From NCBI GenBank assembly GCA_018715225.1, contig DVMB01000079.1, positions 1 through 33,458 of the forward strand: DNA of 33,458 nt, written 5' to 3'. Source of the stretch: Candidatus Onthoplasma faecigallinarum. Its GTDB lineage: Bacteria; Bacillota; Clostridia; Christensenellales; UBA1242. Made by a program: the position numbers and the translations under genes. The notes beneath the pieces were generated by a model. The model ran no database searches. It was not told the origin of the DNA and saw nothing but the letters and a program-made list of their open reading frames with translations. Below are positions 17,833 through 26,460 of the stretch, piece after piece (the first letter of the stretch is position 1; each line of letters opens with the position of its first letter).

Positions 17833-19581
17833 ATGAACGACGAGCAAAAACAAGAGATGTATAGACATAGCATGAGTCATGTCATGGCAAAGGCTATAAA
17901 GCAGTTGTATCCTGGGGTAAAATTGGCTATAGGTCCGGCTATAGACAATGGTTTTTACTATGATTTTGACAATTTGAACATCACTCAGGCAGATTTTGAC
18001 AAGATTGAAGCGAAGATGCGTGATATCATTGCCAACAATGAAGATTTCGTTCGCAAGGAGGTCTCAAAGACAGAGGCTCTTGAGATGTTCATTGACGAGC
18101 CATACAAGACAGAGTTGATAAACGAATTGCCGTTAGGCGAAAAGATTACAGTATATTACACTGGCGAAGATTTCTACGACCTTTGCCGTGGTCCGCATGT
18201 AGAGAACACAAAATTTTTGCGTGGCTTTTCATTCAAGATCAATAGGGTAAACGGGGCATATTGGCGAGGCAGTGAGAAGAATAAAATGCTCACAAGGATA
18301 TATGTATATGGTTTCCTTAATAAAGATGACCTAAAAGAATGTATAAGGCTAGAAGAGGAAGCAAAACAACGAGACCACAGAAAGATCGGTAAAGAAATGG
18401 GCATATTTATGTTCAACGATTTGGTAGGTAAAGGTCTACCTATGTGGCTTCCTAAAGGGTACATTTTGCGTAGAGAACTTAGCGATTATATCATAGACAA
18501 GGAGTTGGCATTGGGCTATCAGCATGTCATGACTCCATCTCTTGGCAACATCAATTTGTACAAGACGTCTGGACACTGGGAGCACTACAAAGAGGACATG
18601 TTCCCAGCAATGGAAGTTGACGACGAGGGATATGTGTTGCGTCCTATGAACTGCCCACATCATATGGTTATCTATAAAAATTTCATGCATTCATATAGAG
18701 ATCTACCTTTGCGACTTGCTGAGATTGCTAACGATTTTAGGTTCGAAGCGAGCGGTTCACTTTGCGGGATAGAGCGTACACGTGCCTTTACGCAAAACGA
18801 TTCACATATTTTCTGCCGTCCGGATCAAATAAAAGACGAAATCGAAGGCGTCATCAAATTGATTTTAGATGTCTACAAAGATTTTGGTTTCAAAAATTAT
18901 AAACTTAGATTGTCCTTAAGAGACAAACAAAATACGGACAAATATTTTGGCAATGATGAACTTTGGGAAAAGAGCGAAGCCGCTTTGCGAGAGATATTGA
19001 AAAACAGCGGAGCCGATTACTACGAAGCGGTCGGCGAAGCAGCATTTTATGGACCTAAAATCGACGTTCAAGTCAAATCTGCCATTGGGCATGACATAAC
19101 TCTTTCCACAGTTCAACTTGATTATCAACTGCCAGAGAGATTTGAACTAGAATATATTGATGAAAACAACGATAGACAACGTCCAGTAGTTATCCATAGG
19201 GCGATTTTGGGTTCATTGGATAGATTCATTGCCTTTATTTTGGAAGAGACAAAAGGACTATTGCCTGCATGGTTAAGTCCAGTGCAAGTTCAAATAATTA
19301 CAGTCAATGAAAATGTCATTCCATACGCTCAAGATGTTGAAAACAAATTAAAATCTTTAAAAGTTAGAGTAGAGACAGACTTTTCAAACGAGTCAGTGGG
19401 CAAAAAGATTCGTTCAGCCGTGCTATCAAAATCTCCATTTATTTTAGTCCTAGGAGACAAAGAGAAAGCAGACGGCACGGTCGCAGTCCGCAAACGTGGT
19501 AGCAAAGATACCGAGACAATGCCATATAAGCAATTTGAAGAAATGCTAATAGACAGTATAGCAAATAAAGCGTTGAATTAA
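17833..19581 (+). CDS. thrS: Threonyl-tRNA synthetase lacking the N-terminal TGS domain
   Basis: SD AGGAGG before ATG 17833; N2 editing motifs HSMSH and CRGPH; class II core RPMNCPHH. Confidence 0.95.
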   Translation: MNDEQKQEMYRHSMSHVMAKAIKQLYPGVKLAIGPAIDNGFYYDFDNLNITQADFDKIEAKMRDIIANNEDFVRKEVSKTEALEMFIDEPYKTELINELPLGEKITVYYTGEDFYDLCRGPHVENTKFLRGFSFKINRVNGAYWRGSEKNKMLTRIYVYGFLNKDDLKECIRLEEEAKQRDHRKIGKEMGIFMFNDLVGKGLPMWLPKGYILRRELSDYIIDKELALGYQHVMTPSLGNINLYKTSGHWEHYKEDMFPAMEVDDEGYVLRPMNCPHHMVIYKNFMHSYRDLPLRLAEIANDFRFEASGSLCGIERTRAFTQNDSHIFCRPDQIKDEIEGVIKLILDVYKDFGFKNYKLRLSLRDKQNTDKYFGNDELWEKSEAALREILKNSGADYYEAVGEAAFYGPKIDVQVKSAIGHDITLSTVQLDYQLPERFELEYIDENNDRQRPVVIHRAILGSLDRFIAFILEETKGLLPAWLSPVQVQIITVNENVIPYAQDVENKLKSLKVRVETDFSNESVGKKIRSAVLSKSPFILVLGDKEKADGTVAVRKRGSKDTETMPYKQFEEMLIDSIANKALN

Positions 19582-19608
19582 AGTGCAGTTTTGACTGCAC
19601 TTTTTTAT
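19581..19608 (+). terminator. Rho-independent terminator after thrS
   Basis: AAGTGCAGT-tttg-ACTGCACTT followed by T run. Confidence 0.88.
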
Positions 19609-19748
19609 TGTGTTAACAACAAAACATATTTTCGTAAGAAAATTGTTTTCTTCCTTTGTACGAAATATGATATTCTCAACAAAATTTTGTGTTGTGTCTA
19701 AATTTGATTTTATTTTAAGAGCAATTTGTAAATTTTGAAATTTTTCGT

Positions 19749-19804
19749 TTGACTTGTTGTGTAGATAAGTATAAAATTCAAAATAAAGTTTAGACACTTG
19801 TCTA
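19749..19804 (+). promoter_or_regulatory. Putative promoter and palindromic operator of the ADH/ALDH/lysoplasmalogenase operon
   Basis: TTGACT - 17 nt - TAAAAT (19749-19777), then perfect inverted repeat TAGACA-ct-TGTCTA at 19791-19804. Confidence 0.5.
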
Positions 19805-19825
19805 TTTTTGTAAGGAGAAAATTAG

Positions 19826-21028
19826 ATGAATATATTTAAAAAATTGTATTGTAGAACATTTCAAGTAATATTTAGAATGGCGATGCCTCTTCTTCCGTAT
19901 AGAGAACCAAAACTATTGAAAGACAATGATGAATTGATCGCATTGTTGCAAGAAAAACAAGTAAAAAGTGTTTTGCTAGTTACGGATAAGGGGATAAGAG
20001 GTCTGGGTCTAACCGAGACGCTAGAAAATCAAATTAAATCTAACGACATAAAATTGGCTGTCTATGATGATACAGTAGCCAATCCTACCACGAAGAATGT
20101 TGCTGAAGCGTTGGATATGTATAAATCAAATGATTGTGAAGCTATCATCGCTTTTGGCGGTGGGTCTGCCATGGATTGTGCAAAGGCAACGGGGGCAAGA
20201 GTTGTCCGTCCTAAAAAGCCGTTAAGTAAGATGAAAGGTATTTTGAAGGTAAATAAAAAATTACCTTTGTTGATTGCTATTCCTACAACTGCTGGGACGG
20301 GTAGTGAGACGACGCTTGCGGCAGTCATCACAGATAGCGAGACACGACACAAATATGCCATCAACGATTTTCCGCTCATTCCTGAGTATGCTTTGTTGGA
20401 CGCAAATCTAACTGTAGGGTTGCCAAAGTTCGTTACCGCAACTACTGGAATGGACGCCCTAACTCATGCGGTCGAGGCATATATTGGACGCAGTACAACC
20501 AAGCAGACACGTGATTACGCCTTGCGTGCAGTCAAATTGATTTTTGAAAATCTTGAGACAGCGTACACCGATGGAACGAACTTGGAAGCACGACAAAACA
20601 TGCTCCAGGCTGCATACCTAGCGGGGCTGGCTTTCACTAAATCATATGTAGGATATATCCACGCAATTGCTCACTCTTTGGGAGGAAAATATAATGTCGC
20701 TCACGGGCTAGCCAATGCTATAATTATGCCATATGTATTGAAAAAATATGGAAAGAAAATTTTCAAAAAATTGTGGGAATTAGGGGTATATGCCAATTTG
20801 TTTGACGAGTCCACGCCTATAGAAGTTGGAGCGAAATATTTTATTGAAAAGATAGAAAATATGAACGCAAATATGGGTATAGGCACACGAATCGACGAGA
20901 TAAAGACAGAAGATATACCTTTCCTTGCCATGACGGCAGAAAAGGAAGCAAACCCATTGTATCCTGTACCTGTACTTTATACAGCACAGCAGTTAGAAGA
21001 AATATATTTTGAGGTAAAAAATGGATAA
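19826..21028 (+). CDS. Iron-containing (group III) alcohol dehydrogenase
   Basis: GGGSAMDCAK cofactor motif, PTTAGTGSE, TGMDALTHAVEAY, HAIAHSLGGKYNVAHGLAN metal-binding region. Confidence 0.92.
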   Translation: MNIFKKLYCRTFQVIFRMAMPLLPYREPKLLKDNDELIALLQEKQVKSVLLVTDKGIRGLGLTETLENQIKSNDIKLAVYDDTVANPTTKNVAEALDMYKSNDCEAIIAFGGGSAMDCAKATGARVVRPKKPLSKMKGILKVNKKLPLLIAIPTTAGTGSETTLAAVITDSETRHKYAINDFPLIPEYALLDANLTVGLPKFVTATTGMDALTHAVEAYIGRSTTKQTRDYALRAVKLIFENLETAYTDGTNLEARQNMLQAAYLAGLAFTKSYVGYIHAIAHSLGGKYNVAHGLANAIIMPYVLKKYGKKIFKKLWELGVYANLFDESTPIEVGAKYFIEKIENMNANMGIGTRIDEIKTEDIPFLAMTAEKEANPLYPVPVLYTAQQLEEIYFEVKNG

Positions 21029-22397
21029 TCAATCAATATTAGAAAAAATAGACAATCAAAGAAAATTTTTAGATGAAAATCCAATGCTTGATTACAAAAA
21101 GAGGATTGAGGCATTGAAATTGCTATACAAAAACATCAAATTGATGTCAGTTGATATATATGACGCCCTGAAAAAAGATTTGAACAAGAGCGAGACAGAG
21201 ACCTATATGGTCGAAATTGGCATGGTACTTAATGAAATCAGTTATATGATAAAACATATCCGCTCTTTTTCACGTCCAAAAAGGGTAGCCACTCCGCTCG
21301 CACAATTTCATTCAAAGAGTTATAAAATGCCATGTGCGTATGGAATGGTGCTCATTATAAGCCCATGGAATTATCCTTTCATGCTGGCACTTGAGCCAAT
21401 GGTTGACGCTATAGCAGCAGGAAATTCGGTGATAGTAAAACCTAGCGAAATTTCACCTAATGTAAGCGATGTTATAGCGAAATTGATATCCAAAACTTTT
21501 GATAAAGGTCATGTTGACACTGTGTTAGGTGGGGTGGAAGAATGTACTTTCCTTCTTGACCAAGATTTTGACTACATCTTCTATACAGGTAGCACGAGAG
21601 TGGGCGAGATAGTCATGAAGAAGGCGGCAGAACATTTCACGCCAGTAACACTTGAAATGGGCGGGAAAAGTCCGTGTATTGTTGACAAAACGGCAAATAT
21701 ACCACTTGCTGCGAAACGTATAGTGTTTGGGAAATTTTTGAACGCAGGACAGACATGCGTAGCCCCTGACTACATACTCTGCGACAAAAAGATCAAGGAT
21801 AAATTGATTGACGAATTGGAGCGTCAAATAGTGTTGCAATATACTGTAGATCCTATCAAAAACGACGCTTATCCAAAGATGATCAACAAGAAACAATTCG
21901 ATGCTATGAGTAAGTTCATAACAGATGAAAATCTAATTTTTGGTGGCAAGAAAGATGAAGAGTCCTTGAAAATTGAGCCGACTCTATTGAACAGCACTTT
22001 TGATGACGACGTGATGCAGATTGAAATATTCGGGCCAATTTTACCAATCATTACATTTGACGACATTGATGAAGCGATTGCAAAGATCAATTCGCTATCA
22101 AAACCGCTAGCGTTATACATATTTTCATCATCAAAGACGAATCAAAACAAAGTATTGAATAGATGCCAATTCGGTGGCGGTTGTATAAATGATACAATCA
22201 TTCACATAGCGACGCCAAACCTTGGCTTTGGCGGATTGAAGCAGAGTGGAATAGGAGCATATCACGGAAAGATTGGTTTTGATACTTTCACGCACTACAA
22301 AAGCATAGTAGACAAAAAGACGTGGCTAGATTTACCAATGAGATATCAACCTTATAATAAGTTCAAACAATTCTTGATTAAGATGTTTTTAAGATAA
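21021..22397 (+). CDS. Aldehyde dehydrogenase, class-3/YwdH-like
   Basis: SPWNYPF, LEMGGKSPCIV, catalytic NAGQTCVAPDY; start overlaps end of ADH. Confidence 0.93.
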   Translation: MDNQSILEKIDNQRKFLDENPMLDYKKRIEALKLLYKNIKLMSVDIYDALKKDLNKSETETYMVEIGMVLNEISYMIKHIRSFSRPKRVATPLAQFHSKSYKMPCAYGMVLIISPWNYPFMLALEPMVDAIAAGNSVIVKPSEISPNVSDVIAKLISKTFDKGHVDTVLGGVEECTFLLDQDFDYIFYTGSTRVGEIVMKKAAEHFTPVTLEMGGKSPCIVDKTANIPLAAKRIVFGKFLNAGQTCVAPDYILCDKKIKDKLIDELERQIVLQYTVDPIKNDAYPKMINKKQFDAMSKFITDENLIFGGKKDEESLKIEPTLLNSTFDDDVMQIEIFGPILPIITFDDIDEAIAKINSLSKPLALYIFSSSKTNQNKVLNRCQFGGGCINDTIIHIATPNLGFGGLKQSGIGAYHGKIGFDTFTHYKSIVDKKTWLDLPMRYQPYNKFKQFLIKMFLR

Positions 22398-22421
22398 TAT
22401 AAATTTATTCAAAGGAGAATT

Positions 22422-23105
22422 ATGAATAAGAAATTTGTCATCATTTTAAACTGTATCCTTTTAGCATTGATCTTGGCGGGCGACGTGCTGTATATTGTAT
22501 TTGGAGATCTATGGCTAAAAGGGCTTACAAGTGCATTTTTTGTGCTTCTTGGCGTGATAAATTTGATCTATGCCACGAAACTCAAGTCTAGCAAACAAAA
22601 GTTTTCTTTCATTTTAGTGATAGGGCTAATATTTGCCATGCTAGGCGACATTATTTTAAACATTCATTTTATCAGCGGGGCAATTCTCTTTGCTGTTGGG
22701 CACGTGTTTTTCTTTATATCATATTGCTTTTTGCAAAAATTTTCATGGAAAGATTTGCTTTTCGGTGCGATAATTTTCATCCCGTCCGTACTGGTCATCA
22801 CTTTGGTGCCAATATTCGATTTTGGAGGGGTGTTGATGGAAATTGTGTGCGTCGTATACGCACTAATAATTTCACTGATGGTAGGCAAGGCTATTTCAAA
22901 TTTGATACGAGAAAGAAACCTGCTAAATCTCATCATAGTTTTAGGAAGTGTGTTGTTTTTCTTCAGCGACTTGATGTTGCTGTTAGATGTGTTTGGTAAT
23001 CTTTCAGTGGTCGGCATACTTTGTCTTGCGACCTACTATCCGGCAGAGTTTTTGTTGGCTCACTCAATTTATATAGGAGCAGGAGAAAATCATGATACGA
23101 AATAG
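22422..23105 (+). CDS. Lysoplasmalogenase, YhhN/TMEM86 family
   Basis: YhhN-family pattern: 'AMLGDIILN...GAILFAVGHVFFFISY' and 'GSVLFFFSDLMLL...ATYYPAEFLLAHS'. Confidence 0.8.
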   Translation: MNKKFVIILNCILLALILAGDVLYIVFGDLWLKGLTSAFFVLLGVINLIYATKLKSSKQKFSFILVIGLIFAMLGDIILNIHFISGAILFAVGHVFFFISYCFLQKFSWKDLLFGAIIFIPSVLVITLVPIFDFGGVLMEIVCVVYALIISLMVGKAISNLIRERNLLNLIIVLGSVLFFFSDLMLLLDVFGNLSVVGILCLATYYPAEFLLAHSIYIGAGENHDTK

Positions 23106-23766
23106 GACAACTCAGTTAGTATTTCAGTCAGTTTATTGCACTTTGGCGATATTTGGCATTATTGGCAGTCTAGGTTATTTTGATGTAAAATTCAACACAG
23201 AATTTTATCTATTCTATACGAATTTAAGCAATTATATTTGCATAGGTTTGATGTTCGCTAGTTTAATTGCTACAATCAAAAATGCGAACAAAAAGCAGGA
23301 CGGATATGTAACCACAGCACCGAAATTCAAATTCATGTGCAACATTATGATTTTGGTTACATTTTTGGTGTACAACATATTGCTGGCAAAGGAGAATACA
23401 GTGCTAGAATATTTCACATCTACGTCCAATCTGCTCATGCATGTGATTTTACCCGTAATGTTTATTTTGGACTGGATATTGTTTTACGAACATGGGAAAA
23501 CGAAATGGTATTATCCACTTCTTTGTTTGATTATGCCACTTATTTATGTCGTGTTCATTTTGATACGTGCACCTTTCGTTCAAGGGCTAGATGTAACGGT
23601 GTATCCATACTTCTTTTTGGATCTAAACACACTCGGGTGGGGCGGATTTTTAGGCTGGGTTTTTGCTCTAATTGTTATCTTTGTCGCCATTGGTTACATT
23701 TTCTATCTATTCGACAATATAAAGAAGATAAAAGTATATTTCAACAGGAAAAAACAACATAATTAA
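23092..23766 (+). CDS. Pr6Pr / AIG1(FAR-17a)-like integral membrane protein
   Basis: Six TM segments; 'FYTNLSNYICIGLM' and 'TSNLLMHVILPVMFILDWIL' match the Thr- and His-containing motifs of the Pr6Pr family. Confidence 0.65.
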   Translation: MIRNRTTQLVFQSVYCTLAIFGIIGSLGYFDVKFNTEFYLFYTNLSNYICIGLMFASLIATIKNANKKQDGYVTTAPKFKFMCNIMILVTFLVYNILLAKENTVLEYFTSTSNLLMHVILPVMFILDWILFYEHGKTKWYYPLLCLIMPLIYVVFILIRAPFVQGLDVTVYPYFFLDLNTLGWGGFLGWVFALIVIFVAIGYIFYLFDNIKKIKVYFNRKKQHN

Positions 23767-23897
23767 TTCAAGTTATCTCGTTTTATCTTTAAATATAAAA
23801 TGGCGATAGAAAGTGCGTCTCATAGGAAAAACTCAATATTGTTCAATTTATTTGACTTGAGAATATATAAAAATAAATAAAATTATAGAAAAAATCA

Positions 23898-23926
23898 TTG
23901 ACAAACAAAAAAATATCTGTTAGTAT
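23898..23926 (+). promoter_or_regulatory. Extended -10 promoter of the infC operon
   Basis: TTGACA - 17 nt - TAGTAT with TGT before the -10. Confidence 0.75.
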
Positions 23927-23934
23927 AAAAGCGT

Positions 23935-24050
23935 AAAAGTAGAAGTCCACTTCTCACCTTGAAGCCAAAGGCGACAATGGTTTTAAATTACTGACAATAT
24001 TGTAATTTTGTGTAGAGTGGGTTCTTTTACGTAAAGAAACCCTTTTTTTA
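23935..24050 (+). ncRNA. Ribosomal protein L20-type leader of infC-rpmI-rplT
   Basis: 'AGTCCACTTCTCACCTTGAAGCCAAAGGCGACAATGG' core plus terminator GGGTTCTTTTACGTAAAGAAACCC and T run just upstream of infC. Confidence 0.72.
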
Positions 24051-24065
24051 TGGGTAGGAGGAAAT

Positions 24066-24581
24066 TTGAAAGAATCACTAAAAAATGAACAAATTGTTTT
24101 AGCAGAAGTTAGGTTAATTGGGCCGAATGCAGAACAACTGGGGCTCATGAGCAGTGAAAAAGCGCTCGAGATCGCTGAAAGTTATGATTTAGATTTAGTC
24201 CTAATTGCACCAGATGCAAAACCGCCTGTATGCAAGATCATGGACTATGGGAAATTCAAATTTGATGAGTTGAAAAAATTGAAGGACCAAAGGAAAAAAC
24301 AAAAAGTCGAAGAAAACAAAGAGATGAGACTATCCATGACGATTGACGACCATGACTTAGAGATCAAGGCTAAACAAGTTTGCAAATTTTTGAAAGATGG
24401 TAGCAAGGTCAAAGTAAGGATCATGATGAAAGGTAGATTGCAAGTCCGTCCGCAGATTGGACTTGAGATCATGGACCGCTTTGCTGAACTGGTATCTAGT
24501 GTCGGTCAAGTTGAGAAAAAACCTGTGATTGAAGGACGTAACATCTTTATGGTATTAGCGCCTATTTCTAGCAAGAAGTAA
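24066..24581 (+). CDS. infC: Translation initiation factor IF-3 (TTG start)
   Basis: [34 protein letters not shown] upstream; followed by rpmI-rplT. Confidence 0.95.
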   Translation: MKESLKNEQIVLAEVRLIGPNAEQLGLMSSEKALEIAESYDLDLVLIAPDAKPPVCKIMDYGKFKFDELKKLKDQRKKQKVEENKEMRLSMTIDDHDLEIKAKQVCKFLKDGSKVKVRIMMKGRLQVRPQIGLEIMDRFAELVSSVGQVEKKPVIEGRNIFMVLAPISSKK

Positions 24582-24661
24582 TTTTATTTACTTTTACAAT
24601 TAATTTCTTGCGAAGAAATCAAGAGATTTCTTACAAAATATATTATATAAGGAGTACAGTT

Positions 24662-24850
24662 ATGCCAAAAATGAAAACAAGGAAAGCCGTTGCTAAACGT
24701 TTCAGCGAAACTGGTACAGGCAAAATCAAACGCATGCACGACGGCAAAGGTCATATTTTGACCAAAAAATCAAGAAAGAGAAAAAGAAATTTGAGAAAAA
24801 CCGGTTATGTTTCTAAACAATATGAAAAGAACATAAAGGGTATGATGTAG
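24662..24850 (+). CDS. rpmI: 50S ribosomal protein L35
   Basis: [24 protein letters not shown]...[16 protein letters not shown]. Confidence 0.96.
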   Translation: MPKMKTRKAVAKRFSETGTGKIKRMHDGKGHILTKKSRKRKRNLRKTGYVSKQYEKNIKGMM

Positions 24851-24860
24851 GAGGGCGAAC

Positions 24861-25211
24861 ATGAGAATTAAACGTGGAGTTAATGCTAATAAAAAACGTA
24901 AAGCTATCCTAAAACAAGCAAAGGGCTATCGTGGAGCAAAGTCAAAATTGTATAGAGTTGCTCGTGAAGCAGTGATGAAATCTGGTCAATATGCTTATGT
25001 TGGTCGCAAGTTGAAGAAACGTGATATGCGTTCACTTTGGATCACTCGTATCAACGCAGCATGCCATGAAAACGGCGTTTCATATAGCGTATTTATCAAT
25101 GGGCTAAAGAAAGCCAACATTGACCTAAATCGTAAAGTGCTAGCTGACCTTGCTGTTACAGACAAAGTAGCATTCGCAAAACTTGTAGAGACAGCAAAGA
25201 AAGCTATATAA
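24861..25211 (+). CDS. rplT: 50S ribosomal protein L20
   Basis: [31 protein letters not shown]...[24 protein letters not shown]. Confidence 0.97.
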   Translation: MRIKRGVNANKKRKAILKQAKGYRGAKSKLYRVAREAVMKSGQYAYVGRKLKKRDMRSLWITRINAACHENGVSYSVFINGLKKANIDLNRKVLADLAVTDKVAFAKLVETAKKAI

Positions 25212-25235
25212 TCTAAATAGACTTTATAATCAATC

Positions 25236-25262
25236 AAAAATCACGGTTCAACCGTGATTTTT
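25236..25262. terminator. Bidirectional terminator, repeat copy 1
   Basis: AAAAATCACGGT-tca-ACCGTGATTTTT between convergent rplT and xre. Confidence 0.85.
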
Positions 25263-25330
25263 ACTTTTTATAATGATTAAAATAAAAATAATAATGCCAA
25301 TATCTTTAGAATTTTTGATATTACTCGAAT

Positions 25331-25534
25331 TTATTTGTTTTTAAATTCATGCCCAGTTATTAGGTAATCAATGGATACATTAAAATATTTCGACATTGAG
25401 ATTAAAAGTTTTAGACTAGGCTCACGTTTGCCATTTTCATAGTAAGATAACGCTTCACGTGAAATATTCAAATCAATCGCTACTTTTTGTTGATTTAATC
25501 CTTTTAATTTTCGTATTTCTTTCAATCCTTTCAA
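25331..25534 (-). CDS. XRE-family HTH transcriptional regulator
   Basis: KEIRKLKGLNQQKVAIDLNISREALSYYENGKREPSLKLLISMSKYFNVSIDYLI; TTG start with AAGGA SD. Confidence 0.9.
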   Translation of the reverse strand: MKGLKEIRKLKGLNQQKVAIDLNISREALSYYENGKREPSLKLLISMSKYFNVSIDYLITGHEFKNK

Positions 25535-25561
25535 TAATATCCTTAAATCATTAAATATCTG

Positions 25562-25613
25562 TTGACATTATTGTAACATTTTGTTAATATTTAAAATGTA
25601 ACAATGTGTTACA
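25562..25613 (+). promoter_or_regulatory. Promoter with two putative operators between xre and the divergent membrane protein gene
   Basis: TTGACA - 17 nt - TAATAT; TAACA-ttt-TGTTA (25574-25586) in the spacer; TGTAAC-aatgt-GTTACA (25597-25613) at the predicted TSS; centres 25 bp apart. Confidence 0.65.
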
Positions 25614-25624
25614 TAGGAGATGTT

Positions 25625-26293
25625 ATGCAAAAGAAAATTTTCGATAAAAGAGAAAAGGTATTTGTAGTTATATTATCAGCACTTATTTCAATTTTATGCT
25701 TCGTTGCGTATATTATCAATTTTGTAGACATAACTGATGCAATTAAACTTATCCAAGACTATATTGATTTAACAAACATAAATTATATTAAGTTTATTTC
25801 AATATTTGTCTTGATTATGTGTATGATTATGTTTTTGGTATCATTCGTATTCCTATTTATTAAGGACGTTGGTTTAAAAAGGTCAATTTTACTAATAATC
25901 ATCTTATTTTCTGGAATATGCTTTATCACCTACTATATTATGTTGTTTTCTGTTCAAGGGATGGATGGTACAGATTTAACAATAGCAAATTTATTTTTAA
26001 CGAGTTTTGTGTATATAAATAATGTAATCATTTTTACCAATGTTCAGTCATATTTTAATTTTAGTTTGTCCAATCAAATCTATGTACATGATGAGAAAAA
26101 AGATGTTAACAATGAGCATTCCAAAAAGATAATTATTAGACCTAAAGATACTGGCTCAACTGGCCAGGTGTTGAGTGAAGAACAAATTCAGGAAAACGCT
26201 CTGGCAGAATCTATTGAAAAATTAAGAAGTCAGTTGCGCATAAAAGATTTGGAAAAACAATATTTAGATTTGAAGCGAAAACTAGATGAATAA
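25625..26293 (+). CDS. Multi-TM membrane protein with C-terminal charged helical tail, unknown function
   Basis: SD AGGAGATG before ATG 25625; about four hydrophobic segments; tail 'ESIEKLRSQLRIKDLEKQYLDLKRKLDE'. Confidence 0.75.
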   Translation: MQKKIFDKREKVFVVILSALISILCFVAYIINFVDITDAIKLIQDYIDLTNINYIKFISIFVLIMCMIMFLVSFVFLFIKDVGLKRSILLIIILFSGICFITYYIMLFSVQGMDGTDLTIANLFLTSFVYINNVIIFTNVQSYFNFSLSNQIYVHDEKKDVNNEHSKKIIIRPKDTGSTGQVLSEEQIQENALAESIEKLRSQLRIKDLEKQYLDLKRKLDE

Positions 26294-26374
26294 AAAATTG
26301 TCAATTTTACTTCTAAATAAAATATTTTAAACTATAAATTTTTATCAATAGCTTTATATGTAAACAGATATTAT

Positions 26375-26404
26375 AAAAAAATCACGGTTCAACCGTGATT
26401 TTTT
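26375..26404 (+). terminator. Terminator, repeat copy 2
   Basis: AAAAAAATCACGGT-tca-ACCGTGATTTTTT; core identical to 25236-25262. Confidence 0.85.
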
Positions 26405-26460
26405 GATTTTATATTATGATTTTATTATAGGCTAAAATTTTGTCAAGGTACATACTAAGT

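Noticed and set aside
21525-21896. Antisense 123-aa ORF inside the ALDH gene
   Set aside because: Full overlap with a clear ALDH coding region; no independent support
23337-23762. Alternate-frame + strand 141-aa ORF inside the Pr6Pr-like gene
   Set aside because: The other frame carries conserved membrane-protein motifs and is coupled to the upstream gene; this one looks like a frame shadow
25236-26404. The two identical hairpins as a CRISPR-like or transposon-end pair
   Set aside because: Only two copies 1.1 kb apart, with terminator structure (A tract, stem, T tract) at gene ends; no transposase or target-site duplication visible
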